In this document: in pieces, positions 26,212 to 34,763 of the stretch
Numbering within the stretch: position 1 is the stretch's first letter
Layout of the letters: every line of letters starts with the position of its first letter
Source of the DNA: UBA6176 sp032119375
GTDB lineage: Bacteria; Verrucomicrobiota; Verrucomicrobiia; Limisphaerales; UBA9464
Direction of reading: 5' to 3'
Assembly (NCBI GenBank): GCA_964430505.1
Contig: CAYSGH010000006.1
Coordinates: forward strand, 1 to 64,000
Length of the DNA: 64,000 nucleotides
Position numbers and translations under genes: made by a program
The notes under the pieces: generated by a model
What the model saw: the letters and a program-made list of their open reading frames with translations, nothing else
What the model was told of the DNA's origin: nothing
The model's database searches: none

Positions 26212-26369
26212 TTGTCTTCCTCGCCTCGTTCAGAACGCCACTGAGGCGCGGGAGCAACCCATCAGCCCACAGGCGTCGTGACCAGCGTCGCCGACGCTTT
26301 CCACGCCGATCAGGCCGATCGGCCAAAGCCCGCGCCGCCCGCCACAGGAGCATCCCACCCAACCAACCC

Positions 26370-27644
26370 TCACGCCGCCGCCCGCGAGGACTCGACCTTG
26401 GGCATCCCCAATGACAAGGGCTCGGGTAGCTGCGTGAACTCCGAGAACGCCCCAAACATCCGGCTGAAGTCCTTGTTGAGGTCGCCCGAAAGGCAATCGG
26501 TCAGGTCGTCGGCAACTCCGGGGTGGCGGTCCGTGACCGACTTGAAGCTGACGTTCGCGTCATAGAAGGCGTACACGAGCTTGCGCATGTTCTCGATGCT
26601 GTCGTGCATGGCCTTGGCGTAGCCGTTGAAGCTGGCGGCCGAGACGACCCCCGTCCCGAGGGCGCCGTGGATGGCATCGGCGGCCAGCACGCCGCTCTTG
26701 AGCGCCAGCATCATGCCGCTCGAGAAAACGGGGTCGAGAAACCCGTAGGCGTCGCCCACCAACACCAGCCCGTCGGCCGCGCAATGCTCGCTTCGGAACG
26801 TGTACTCCGCCGTCAGCCAATACTCGCCGCAGCACCGGCCCGGGGCGAGGTGGTCCTCGATCCAACGGTTTTCCTTCACCTCGCGATGAAAGATGGCCTC
26901 GGGATCCTTGATGCCGCCGCGCGTCAGGTACTTGCCCTCCGCCACCACGCCGACGCTCACGCGGTTGTTGTGCTGGGGGATGTACCAGAACCAGCCCTTG
27001 TCGGGGATGAACGCGACCGTGGTCCCGCCCTCGTCGATGCCCGGATCCCGCAAGGCGCCCTCGTAATACGTCCAAACAGCCACCTTGTTGAGCCGGGGGT
27101 CGCCCCGGCGCCACGCGTTGCGGCTGGCGGCCATCGCCTCGCGGCCCGTGGCATCCACGGTGACCGGTGCATGGACGGTGTATTCGCGCCCATCCCGCCC
27201 CCGCGCCCGCACCCCCACGTGGCGCCCATCGCCGTCCTTGAGCAACTCCAGGACCTCGGTTTCCTCCCGGACCTCAACACCCTTCTCGCGGGCGTTGTCC
27301 ATGAGCATTTGGTCGAACTCGGACCGAAGGACCTGCCACGTCTGGGCGACGGTGTCGCGGTCGTACCGATTGAAGAAGTAGAACGGTTGGGAGGCCCTGC
27401 CGGAGGGGGAGATGAATTGGACGGAGTATTTCTTGGGGAAGGCGGAGGCCCGGAGGCGCGGGATCATGCCGATGCGGTCGAGCGCATGGAACGTGAAGGG
27501 GATGAGGGATTCGCCGATGTGATAGCGCGGGAATTTTTCGCGTTCGAGGACGAGGACGCGGCGCTGATGGAGGGCGAGGGCGGTGGCGGTGGCGCACCCG
27601 GCGGGGCCGGCGCCGACGACGACGGCGTCGAAGGTCTCGTTCAT
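26370..27644 (-). CDS. Flavin-dependent halogenase-like oxidoreductase
   Basis: A 424-residue FAD protein. The amino terminus DAVVVGAGPAGCATATALA is the FAD-binding motif, and PRYHIGESLIP is the second typical block of the tryptophan-halogenase/geranylgeranyl-reductase superfamily. KGWFWYIPQH carries the WxWxIP motif that marks flavin-dependent halogenases, and GDAYGFLDPVFSSGMMLAL closes the FAD site. The initiator ATG at 27644 is immediately before the FAD motif; the frame stays open to 28334, but only as a shadow of ispH. Known halogenases chlorinate or brominate free or carrier-bound aromatics; many proteins with these motifs are instead monooxygenases or reductases. No biosynthetic cluster is visible around it, so a role in polyene/terpenoid or pigment modification near ispH is conjecture. 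Confidence 0.75.
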   Translation of the reverse strand: MNETFDAVVVGAGPAGCATATALALHQRRVLVLEREKFPRYHIGESLIPFTFHALDRIGMIPRLRASAFPKKYSVQFISPSGRASQPFYFFNRYDRDTVAQTWQVLRSEFDQMLMDNAREKGVEVREETEVLELLKDGDGRHVGVRARGRDGREYTVHAPVTVDATGREAMAASRNAWRRGDPRLNKVAVWTYYEGALRDPGIDEGGTTVAFIPDKGWFWYIPQHNNRVSVGVVAEGKYLTRGGIKDPEAIFHREVKENRWIEDHLAPGRCCGEYWLTAEYTFRSEHCAADGLVLVGDAYGFLDPVFSSGMMLALKSGVLAADAIHGALGTGVVSAASFNGYAKAMHDSIENMRKLVYAFYDANVSFKSVTDRHPGVADDLTDCLSGDLNKDFSRMFGAFSEFTQLPEPLSLGMPKVESSRAAA

Positions 27645-27721
27645 ACGCAGACGTACTAATCGCAGCCCAAAAAAACGCCAAACCCTTTGTGGCCAATCCC
27701 CACCAACACGCCCGCCCCTCC

Positions 27722-28609
27722 CTAAACCGTCGCGCCCGCCCCTTCCCGTGCCCGGCTCCCATCCCCCTCCAACGCCACCGCCCGCGCCCTCAACCACCCC
27801 TCCACCGCCTCGATCTCCTCGTCCGGCGTCGAGGTTCCCGCCGTCAATCCCACCCGATCCCCCTCCCCAAACCACCCCGGGTCCAGCTCCGTCGCGTTCT
27901 CCACGTGATGCACCCTCGAACACCCCCCACGACACGTCTCCGCCAACCGCCGCGTGTTGTGGCTGTGACGCCCGCCCACCACCACCACCACCGTCGATGC
28001 CGCCGCCAATCGCTCCGCCGCCTCCTGACGGTCCTTCGTCGGCTGGCACACCGTGTCCCGATACACCACCTCCGACCCCGGAAACCGCGCCCGCATCCGC
28101 CCCACCAACCTCAACACCCAGCCCAACGGCTGCGTCGTCTGGCTCACCACCCCAAACCCCGCCCGTGACTCCAACCCGTCCACGTCCCCCTCCGTCAGGA
28201 TCACGTCGCAACCCGGGTGATCCTCCGCCATGCCCCGGACCTCCACGTGGTTGCGTTGCCCGACGATCACGGGATGCAGCCCGCGGGCGACCAGGGCATC
28301 GAGGGCGGCATGCGCCTTGTGGACCAGGGGACAAGTGGTTTCCTGCACTTCGAGACCCAGTTCACGGAGCTGGCCCATCCGTGCCCGGGACGCGCCATGC
28401 GCCGTGATGAGGACGCGCCGCGTCGAGACGTCCGCCGGATCGTGCCGGGTGAGGACGCCATCGCGCCGGAGGGATTCCACGACGGCGGGGTTATGGACGA
28501 GGTCGCCCAGGATGGTGACGGGGCCGCGGGTGGCGGCGTCGCGGGCGTCGCGGACGGCGTCCCGGACGCCGAAGCACCAGCCGAGGTGGGCGGCACGTTG
28601 GATTCTCAT
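27722..28609 (-). CDS. ispH: 4-hydroxy-3-methylbut-2-enyl diphosphate reductase
   Basis: Last enzyme of the MEP pathway: a [4Fe-4S] protein that reduces HMBPP to IPP and DMAPP. In the 295-residue protein the three cluster cysteines are in the expected places: Cys12 (GWCFGVRDA), Cys93 (TTCPLVHKAH) and Cys188 (DTVCQPTKDRQ). LVHN (His40), QRNHVEVRGM and the SHNTRRL motif supply the substrate pocket; the usual HPEV is HVEV here. The C-terminal tail is Arg/Gly-rich and slightly short of the common 310-320 residues. It is on the same strand as the halogenase-like gene downstream (77 bp gap) and the regulator gene upstream (62 bp gap), so all may be co-transcribed. Confidence 0.95.
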   Translation of the reverse strand: MRIQRAAHLGWCFGVRDAVRDARDAATRGPVTILGDLVHNPAVVESLRRDGVLTRHDPADVSTRRVLITAHGASRARMGQLRELGLEVQETTCPLVHKAHAALDALVARGLHPVIVGQRNHVEVRGMAEDHPGCDVILTEGDVDGLESRAGFGVVSQTTQPLGWVLRLVGRMRARFPGSEVVYRDTVCQPTKDRQEAAERLAAASTVVVVVGGRHSHNTRRLAETCRGGCSRVHHVENATELDPGWFGEGDRVGLTAGTSTPDEEIEAVEGWLRARAVALEGDGSRAREGAGATV

Positions 28610-28671
28610 GATGGTTTGCGTTGCAAAGTGAATGGGGACGACGCGGGTTGCGTGGGGCTCGTTGGGAATCG

Positions 28672-28980
28672 TCAGGCAGGCCGGGCGCTGTGAACGATGG
28701 CGGCCAGTCGCTCGATGTGCCCGGCAAAGGCATCGCGCCCCGCCTTGGTCAGGGCGAGGGTGGTGAGCGGCCGCGAGTCTTGATAGGCCTTGGTCACCGC
28801 AAGGTAGCCCGCCTCCTGAAGCGTGCGGACGTGGCTGATGAGGTTGCCGTCCGTCAGGTCCAACGCGTCACGGACCTCGGTGAACGACAGGTCCGGGCTG
28901 GCAGCCAACATGCTCATGATGGCAAGCCGCACGCGCTCATGGACCACCCGGTCGAGGCTGAGGATTTCCGATGGCTTCAC
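28672..28980 (-). CDS. Winged-helix transcriptional regulator (MarR/ArsR-like, HTH_34 type)
   Basis: A 102-residue DNA-binding protein. The pattern HERVRLAIMSMLAASPDLSFTEVRDALDLTDGNLISHVRTLQEAGYLAVTK is a winged helix: recognition helix DGNLISHVRTLQEAGYL followed by the wing strand and RPLTTLALTKAGRDAF. Such single-domain regulators usually sit next to the membrane protein they control. The start is GTG at 28980, overlapping the stop codon of the upstream membrane-protein gene as GTGA (28977-28980), so the two are translated together. It probably regulates its own operon. Confidence 0.85.
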   Translation of the reverse strand: MKPSEILSLDRVVHERVRLAIMSMLAASPDLSFTEVRDALDLTDGNLISHVRTLQEAGYLAVTKAYQDSRPLTTLALTKAGRDAFAGHIERLAAIVHSARPA

Positions 28981-29603
28981 GGGCGCCGGGAACGCTCGGT
29001 CGTGAACAAGTACAACCCATGGGCCAGGTGGCCGAGGCCGAACCCGCCCGCCATGGCGATGTGTGCATGGGCCACGGGTGGAAACTGGTTCAATGGGCAC
29101 GTCCACCACAGCAGCAAGGCGCTGCCGCCTGCGAGGTACACCCAGCCCAGCCACCGGATACCCCGGGGCATGAAGAACCCGGCCGCGTGCAACGCGCACC
29201 CATACAGGATCATCCACAATGCCGGCAGCAGCCAGATCACGCGCCGCGCCCAATCCTCCCCCAACAGGAACGGGATGCTGATGAGAAACCCGGCAACCAA
29301 TGGGGGAGCCATCGACATCGCCACGCGGCGGGCCGGTGGCGACCAAAACGGCTCGCGCTCGCGCACCGCCTGGCGCCGCGACGTCCAAAAGGCGATCGCG
29401 ATCCCGACCATGGCGGTCGCAAGCCAGCACAGGGCGAAGGCCGTGGAGCCTTCGAGAGGCAACAGCCGATGGAGCGCGCCCGCCGCCAAGCCCAGGGCGC
29501 CCACCCCCAGGCTCGTGGGGGCCAGCGTGCGCCGATACAGGGCGGAACGTTCCATCAGGACGCGAATGGACTCGAGGTCGGAGCTGGCGTCGCGCGCGTT
29601 CAT
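28977..29603 (-). CDS. Integral membrane protein paired with the winged-helix regulator
   Basis: A 208-residue protein with about six hydrophobic helices (for example APTSLGVGALGLAAGAL, AFALCWLATAMVGIAIAFW and MAPPLVAGFLISIPFLL) after a short charged amino terminus (MNARDASSDLESIRVLMERS). Membrane protein plus HTH_34 regulator is a common bacterial gene pair of unknown function. The ATG at 29603 gives the family-like start; the open frame upstream to 30455 is a shadow of the plus-strand gene. It lies 159 bp from the divergent pseudopilin-like gene, so the two may share a promoter region. Confidence 0.7.
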   Translation of the reverse strand: MNARDASSDLESIRVLMERSALYRRTLAPTSLGVGALGLAAGALHRLLPLEGSTAFALCWLATAMVGIAIAFWTSRRQAVREREPFWSPPARRVAMSMAPPLVAGFLISIPFLLGEDWARRVIWLLPALWMILYGCALHAAGFFMPRGIRWLGWVYLAGGSALLLWWTCPLNQFPPVAHAHIAMAGGFGLGHLAHGLYLFTTERSRRP

Positions 29604-29762
29604 TCGCGATTCTTTGCCACGCAAAGCACCCCGAAGGCAAGCACGGTCTCGCCGTGTTGACCTCGCCCCGCGCCCCCATCGCCCACCCCTCCGATGAAAA
29701 CATTGGCGCGGCGGGCCGACGCGTTGGTAGAACGAAGGGAGTTCCACGAAAGGCATAGCTTC

Positions 29763-30545
29763 ATGAAGGCATCGAATGTCCGTCGCACGCGCCTGGCGTT
29801 CACGTTGATCGAGCTCCTCGTCGTGATCGCCATCATCGCGATCCTCGCGGGAATGCTCCTGCCCGCCTTGGCCAACGCCCGCGCCAAGGCCCTCAAGACC
29901 CTGTGCGCCAGCAACAGCAAGCAATGGACGCTCGCCGTCACCCTCTACGCCGGCGACAACAACAATGCCTTCCCGGACAACAGCGGCGGGGCCGGCTTCT
30001 CCTGGATGATGCCCACCATGTCCAACTTCTGGAACAACTACCTCATCAAGAACCGCCGCACGACCGCCAGGACCCAACGCCCCCAAAACGACGTCCTCTT
30101 CTGCCCCACCGACGTCTGGCATCGCGCCGCCGAGCGCGGGATGATCTCCAGCGACAACACCGCCCAGCTCATCGGCTACTTCTTCCTCCCCGGCCGTCGG
30201 ACGGGTGACTCGGACGTCACCTCCGGCGCCCAGGGCACCGCCGAGTGGTTCTTCAAGAAGAAGCTCGATGGCCCGTTCGCCGCCGCCCCCATCCTCATCG
30301 ACCGCCTCCAGGCCGTCGGCTCCAGGACCACCAACATGTACGACGCCAAGCTCGCCTGGACCACGGACTTCGAGGGCAAGAAGGTCTTCACCGCCGTCCA
30401 TCGCATCGGCCGCGGCGCCCCCGATGGCGGCAACTTCTCCTTCGAGGATGGCCACACCGAATGGATCAAGGGTTCCCGCGTGTCCCTCGGGTCCGACTAC
30501 GGCGGCTGGCAGTGCTTCTTCAAGATCCCCGTCGAAGTGCGCTGA
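29763..30545 (+). CDS. Type II pseudopilin-like exported protein (DUF1559/H-X9-DG type)
   Basis: A 260-residue protein with a type IV prepilin leader: basic start (KASNVRRTRLA), then FTLIELLVVIAIIAILAGM with the invariant Glu at position 5 of the mature helix. The residue before the Phe is Ala rather than the usual Gly. The globular part has the C-terminal motif HRIGRGAPDGGNFSFEDGHTEW, matching the H-X9-DG type common in Verrucomicrobiota and Planctomycetota, in which such proteins are strongly multiplied. ATG 29763 is preceded by a weak purine stretch; the upstream start at 29694 would place 23 residues before the leader. Processing by a prepilin peptidase and use by a type II secretion-like machine are expected; no such genes lie adjacent. 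Confidence 0.8.
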   Translation: MKASNVRRTRLAFTLIELLVVIAIIAILAGMLLPALANARAKALKTLCASNSKQWTLAVTLYAGDNNNAFPDNSGGAGFSWMMPTMSNFWNNYLIKNRRTTARTQRPQNDVLFCPTDVWHRAAERGMISSDNTAQLIGYFFLPGRRTGDSDVTSGAQGTAEWFFKKKLDGPFAAAPILIDRLQAVGSRTTNMYDAKLAWTTDFEGKKVFTAVHRIGRGAPDGGNFSFEDGHTEWIKGSRVSLGSDYGGWQCFFKIPVEVR

Positions 30546-30653
30546 GCGGGACGGCCACGCGGCCCGGCGGCGGCCGCCCCGCGTCCGGGCAGCCGTTCAA
30601 CCGGTGCCGAACGCGCCTCGACATCGCACGACCCCGTTCCCCATCGTCGCCCC

Positions 30654-31838
30654 ATGCCGGGTGACCCCTTGGATTGGAACCCCGTCCTCACGGTGTTCTG
30701 TTGCCTCGCCGCCTTTGCCATCGGGTTCTTGTGGAACCTCCTGGCAACCTGGCCGGGCATGAGACGCCTGCGGCGGGCCGCGAACGCCCATTGGTCCGAG
30801 CGTGCCCGCCTCGTCCATCCCTACCGGGGCGCGGCCGGCGTGGTGGCCACGTACCTGCCCGTCTCGCTGACCCTGGCATTGCAAATGGTGGCCTACCCGC
30901 CGATGGGAGCCGTCATCGCCACGGCTTGCATTGGATCAGCCGGGGCCATCCTGGGGTCGTTCCCCCTCTCGCGGCTCCTCGACCCGAGCTTCTCCTGGCG
31001 GGCATGGCCCGTGGCCTTCCGCTTTTGGCAACATCCCATGCTGCTGGTGTGGGCCATGGTGGCGGCGATGCCGGCCCGGATGGGCCCGATGGCATGGGGC
31101 GCCGTGGCCTTGCTGTTGGGATGGGTGGCCTTGGTCAACCTTCGCCCGGCGCGCTTTGCCATCGGGAAGGCCCAACGCATCCCCACCCCGCCCGAGCTGG
31201 AGGCCCGTGCCCGTGCCCTCGCGCAGGAAGCCAACGCCCCCTTGCGCGCCGTGCATGTCGTCCGGCACGGCGCGCCCAACGCCTGGGCCTTCCCCGTGTC
31301 CAGTGAGGTCGTCGTGTCCGAGAAGCTCCTGCAACACCTCACGACGGCCGAGATGGACTCCATCCTGCGCCACGAGGTGGACCACCTGCGCGAGCCCTCG
31401 GCGATGACGTGGGCCCGGATCGTCGCGGGCAACGCGCACCTCGCGCTCCTGTTCGCAAAGCCCGCCGTGTTCGCTTTCGGCATTCCGGGCCTCGGCCCCC
31501 TCATGCTCGCCTGGCTGCTCGTGCCCATCGGCGTCGGCCACTGGATCCGCCGCTTCGAGACCCGGGCCGACGCCCACGGGTCCAGCGTCGATCCCGCGAC
31601 CTATGCCACCGCCCTGCTCAAGCTGCACGAGCTGGGCTTCATCCCCGCCGTCATCGAGGGGACCTCCACCCACCCCAACCTCTACGACCGCCTCTTGGCC
31701 TGCGGCGTGACGCCGGACTTCGAGCGACCCAAGCCCGCCAACCTCCTCACGCTCGGCGCCGTCCTCCCTTCGATCGCCTTCGGAATCCTCGTTGTGGTGT
31801 CCTTGGAGCAATGGCTCAAGGCAGCGCGCCTGTCGTAG
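30654..31838 (+). CDS. M48-type membrane metalloprotease
   Basis: A 394-residue protein with several amino-terminal membrane helices (residues ~8-32, ~60-105, ~125-165) followed by a zinc-protease domain. RHEVDH carries the HExxH zinc motif (His240, Glu241, His244), and the third ligand lies in RRFETRADAHG (Glu302, with Asp306), the spacing seen in M48 proteases such as HtpX and BlaR1-like M56 proteins. Substrate-groove residues are NAWAFPVSSEVVVSEKLL. A last helix (TLGAVLPSIAFGILVVVSL) ends the protein. Cellular role probably membrane-protein quality control or regulated proteolysis; no BlaI-like partner is adjacent. Confidence 0.75.
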   Translation: MPGDPLDWNPVLTVFCCLAAFAIGFLWNLLATWPGMRRLRRAANAHWSERARLVHPYRGAAGVVATYLPVSLTLALQMVAYPPMGAVIATACIGSAGAILGSFPLSRLLDPSFSWRAWPVAFRFWQHPMLLVWAMVAAMPARMGPMAWGAVALLLGWVALVNLRPARFAIGKAQRIPTPPELEARARALAQEANAPLRAVHVVRHGAPNAWAFPVSSEVVVSEKLLQHLTTAEMDSILRHEVDHLREPSAMTWARIVAGNAHLALLFAKPAVFAFGIPGLGPLMLAWLLVPIGVGHWIRRFETRADAHGSSVDPATYATALLKLHELGFIPAVIEGTSTHPNLYDRLLACGVTPDFERPKPANLLTLGAVLPSIAFGILVVVSLEQWLKAARLS

Positions 31839-32434
31839 TCCCAAGCCCGACGTGCCCGCCCCCTCACGGCGGAACCCGTGTCCCGAACCCTCGGAAGCCC
31901 CCCAAGCCCGTGGCAGCGCCGTCTCGGCACTGTCGGCAGCCCCCTTGCCCCGTAGCAAGAACCCCCTCTCCTCAATGTTTTAGCCTAGAAACGGCCGTCG
32001 AAGAGGATTTCAAGACGAGGAAAGGGCCCTCCCATCCGGGAGGATGGGCTCACGGGCAGGAACCCAAGGGCTCACCCTGCGAGTGAGGTCGTGGTGGGCT
32101 CGACGCGGCTGTAGGCCGGGTCCCCTGACCCGGCGCACCGGGCCTGCGGCATCGCCATCGCCGCGTGAGGGCACGCGGCCTACTGCCCAACTGCCGTTTC
32201 TAGGTCTAGGCGGGTTCCAACACGACGACTGCCAAGGGGAATCCAGGGCTCGCCCACCCATGGGTCACGCCCTCAGGCCGGAGTTGGGCCGCCGAGCCCT
32301 TGGACGAACGGCGATGGATGACGTGCCTTTTCCAAATCATCTGCCCGCGGCATGACCCAAGCCCACCCCCGAAAACGTCGAGGACCCAAAAAAGCCTTCA
32401 ACCTTTCGCCCGCCTTCCCAAGACTCCGCCCCCG
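31839..32434. other. Intergenic region upstream of leuB
   Basis: About 600 bp without a gene. It contains the complete MITE-like element copy C (31984-32204). The last 60 bases before leuB are C-rich with a weak ribosome binding site. No leader peptide with Leu codons and no T-box was recognised. Confidence 0.5.
31984..32204 (+). mobile_element. MITE-like element R2, copy C (complete, perfect terminal repeats)
   Basis: A 221-bp element with perfect 12-bp terminal inverted repeats: CCTAGAAACGGC (31984-31995) and GCCGTTTCTAGG (32193-32204). TTTAG just before and TCTAG just after could be a 5-bp target duplication with one change. The inner part contains a CCCATCCGGGAGGATGGG hairpin, a CTCACCCTGCGAGTGAG hairpin, and the shared core with GTAGGCC at one end and GGCCTAC at the other. 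No coding capacity. Confidence 0.8.
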
Positions 32435-33562
32435 ATGAGTTCGACGACCCTGCGGATTGCCGCCTTGGCGGGCGATGGCATTGGACCCGAAGTGATGCGC
32501 GAGGCCCTCAAGGTGCTGGGCGCCGCCGCGCGCGCGTTCCAACTACCCCTTCACGTGACCGAGGCCCCCGTCGGCTGGGCCGGCATCGACGCGGCCGGCA
32601 AGGCCCTCCCGGATGCCACCCTCGCCCTCTGCCGCGAGTCCGACGCGATCTTGTTCGGGTCCGTGGGCTTGCCCGACCGCGACCCCACGATCCCCAAGGA
32701 GGAACGCCCCGAGCGCGCCGCCCTTCTGCGCATCCGCAAGGAGTTCGGGTTGTTCGCCAACCTTCGCCCCGTCCAGTTGCCCAAGGCCTTGGCCCACAGT
32801 TGCCCGCTCAAGCCGGAACGACAGGGCGACGGCATCGACATCCTCGTCGTGCGCGAGCTCACCGGCGGGCTCTACTTCGGTCAGCCCAAGCGCACCGAGG
32901 ACATCACGCTGGCCGACGGCACCCGGACCCAGCGCGCCATCGACACGCTGGTGTACACCACCCCCGAGATCGAGCGCATCGCCCGCGTCGCCTTCGCGTC
33001 CGCACGCCTGCGCCGACGCAAGGTCACCTCCATCGACAAGGCCAACGTCCTCGAAAACGGCGTCCTCTGGCGCGACACCGTCACGCGCATCGGCCGCGAC
33101 TACCCGGACGTCGCCCTCGAGCACATGTTCGTGGACAACGCCGCCATGCAGTTCCTCCTCAAGCCCGCCCAGTTCGACGTCGTCCTGTGCGAGAACATGT
33201 TCGGCGACATCCTGAGCGACGAGGCCGCCGCCCTCGCGGGTTCGCTGGGCATGTTGCCCTCCGCCAGCCTCGGGGCCACCACCGGCGGGCGCACCTTCGG
33301 CTTCTACGAGCCGGCCGGCGGCACCGCACCCGACATCGCCGGCAAGGACCTAGCCAACCCCATCGCCCAGGTCCTCTCCGCCGCCCTCATGCTCCGCCAC
33401 AGCTTCGGACGCGACGACGCCGCCAAGGCCATCGAGAACGCCGTCCTCAAGGCCATCCATGACGGCCTCCGCACCGGCGACATCTTCAACGCCGCCGACC
33501 CCGCTGCCCGCCGCGTCGGCACCCGCCAAATGGGCGACGCCATCGCGGCCGCCCTCGGCTGA
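32435..33562 (+). CDS. leuB: 3-isopropylmalate dehydrogenase
   Basis: Third step of leucine synthesis: oxidises and decarboxylates 3-isopropylmalate with NAD+ in the cytoplasm. The 375-residue protein has the family marks in order: IAALAGDGIGPEVM, GSVGLPDRD, FANLRPV, RELTGGLYFGQPK, the catalytic Tyr in DTLVYT, Lys in SIDKANVLENG, DNAAMQFL, and the metal-binding ENMFGDILSDEAA, followed by the NAD site HGSAPDIAGK-type segment, here GGTAPDIAGKDLANP. In that segment the usual H-G-S-A reads G-G-T-A, a conservative but notable change near the adenine pocket. ATG 32435 gives the standard length. No other leu gene is adjacent. Confidence 0.95.
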   Translation: MSSTTLRIAALAGDGIGPEVMREALKVLGAAARAFQLPLHVTEAPVGWAGIDAAGKALPDATLALCRESDAILFGSVGLPDRDPTIPKEERPERAALLRIRKEFGLFANLRPVQLPKALAHSCPLKPERQGDGIDILVVRELTGGLYFGQPKRTEDITLADGTRTQRAIDTLVYTTPEIERIARVAFASARLRRRKVTSIDKANVLENGVLWRDTVTRIGRDYPDVALEHMFVDNAAMQFLLKPAQFDVVLCENMFGDILSDEAAALAGSLGMLPSASLGATTGGRTFGFYEPAGGTAPDIAGKDLANPIAQVLSAALMLRHSFGRDDAAKAIENAVLKAIHDGLRTGDIFNAADPAARRVGTRQMGDAIAAALG

Positions 33563-33587
33563 GCGCCCGGCCTCGCGTGCGGATGAA

Positions 33588-33690
33588 CCCGGAAACGGCA
33601 GTTGGGCCGTCTGTAGGCCGCGTGCCCTCACGCGGCGGCGGTGATGCCGCATGCCCGGTGCGCCGGGTCAGGGGACCCGGCCTACAGCCG
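33588..33690 (-). repeat. MITE-like repeat family R2, copy D (inverted, at the apbE start)
   Basis: Reverse-orientation core of the R2 family, from the CCCGGAAACGGC end (10 of 12 matches to the terminal repeat) through both palindromes to the GGCTGTAGGCC end. A 14-base direct repeat flanks it: GTGCGGATGAACCC at 33577-33590 and GTGAGGATGAACCC at 33693-33706. The second repeat contains the ATG of the ApbE gene. Confidence 0.8.
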
Positions 33691-33698
33691 TTGTGAGG

Positions 33699-34763
33699 AT
33701 GAACCCTCCCGGGCAGGTGCCGCTTCGCCTCATGGCCCGGGCGTTGGCCCTTGGCATCGCCTGCCTCGCCTGGGCCGGTTGCCGCCATCATTCCCACCGG
33801 CCGCTGCTCCGACACGAGTTCCAGTCGGTGCAAATGGCCATCCCGTTCCGCATCGTCCTGTATGCACGGGACGGGCAACAGGCCACCAACGCCGCCCGCG
33901 CCGCGTGGGAACGCATCGGCCAGCTCAACCAATGCCTCAGTGACTACGACCCCGCATCCGAGCTGAGCCAACTCGGCGCCACCTCACCCCACCCACGGCC
34001 CGTGCCCGTCTCCGACGACCTGTACCGAGTGCTCCGGCGGGCGCAGGAGGTCAGCCAGGCGTCGGACGGGGCCTTCGACATCACGGTGGGCCCGTTGACC
34101 CAGCTTTGGCGGCGGTCGCGACGCCAACGCGAGCTTCCCGACGCGCCGCGCCTTCGGGCCGCCCGCGACGCCACCGGCTGGCAACACGTGACACTTCACG
34201 CCCGCCCGCGACCCGCCGCCCGGTTGCTCCGGGCCGGCATGCGCCTCGACGCCGGCGGCATCGCCAAGGGCTTCGCCCTCGACGAGGCCACGCGCGTCCT
34301 CCGAGCCCATGGCATTGGCTCCAGCCTTGTCTCGGGAGCCGGCGACATCGTCGTGACCGACCCGCCGCCCGGCGAGGACGGGTGGCGGATCGAGGTGGCC
34401 GCCCTCGACGTCCCGGGCGCGCCCGCGCCGCGTCGCCTCCTTCTCCGAAACACCAGCCTGTGCACCTCCGGCGACGTCTTCCAACACGTTGAAATTGGTG
34501 GCATCCGCTACTCCCACATCGTCGATCCACGGACCGGCCTGGGCCTCACCGACCATGGGCTCGTCACCGTCATCGGGCCCGATGGCATGACCACCGACGC
34601 CCTCTCCACCGCCATCTCGGTGGCGGGTCCGGGGCGTGCGGTGGACCTGGCGCAAAGACTCCGTGCGGAGGTCCTGTTCCTGCACAAGCCCGGCGAGAGG
34701 ATCGAGTCCGTCGAATCGCCCGGCTTCGGCAGTGGGTCACGGTGGCACCACACGGCCCGATAG
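33699..34763 (+). CDS. apbE: FAD:protein FMN transferase, lipoprotein (ApbE)
   Basis: Transfers FMN from FAD to a Thr of target proteins such as NqrB/C, RnfG or FMN-binding domain proteins, on the periplasmic side. The 354-residue protein has a lipoprotein signal (LMARALALGIACLAWAGC) and the family blocks: DAGGIAKGFALDEATRVL, LVSGAGDIVVTD, TSGDVFQHVEIGGIRYSHIVDPRTG and TDALSTAISV (Mg2+-binding Asp/Thr). Its start codon lies inside a direct repeat that flanks repeat copy D, so the element sits immediately upstream and may supply or separate the promoter. No Nqr or Rnf genes are nearby; the target must be elsewhere. Confidence 0.9.
   Translation: MNPPGQVPLRLMARALALGIACLAWAGCRHHSHRPLLRHEFQSVQMAIPFRIVLYARDGQQATNAARAAWERIGQLNQCLSDYDPASELSQLGATSPHPRPVPVSDDLYRVLRRAQEVSQASDGAFDITVGPLTQLWRRSRRQRELPDAPRLRAARDATGWQHVTLHARPRPAARLLRAGMRLDAGGIAKGFALDEATRVLRAHGIGSSLVSGAGDIVVTDPPPGEDGWRIEVAALDVPGAPAPRRLLLRNTSLCTSGDVFQHVEIGGIRYSHIVDPRTGLGLTDHGLVTVIGPDGMTTDALSTAISVAGPGRAVDLAQRLRAEVLFLHKPGERIESVESPGFGSGSRWHHTAR

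Larger units (their letters stand above)
25179..26369. other. Gene-poor, AT-richer stretch
   Basis: About 1.2 kb without a convincing gene. It holds a possible structured RNA and a strong plus-strand terminator (25320-25549), the complete MITE-like element at 25630-25854 and a perfect 10-bp hairpin at 26185-26211. The short open frames over it match no family. Confidence 0.6.
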
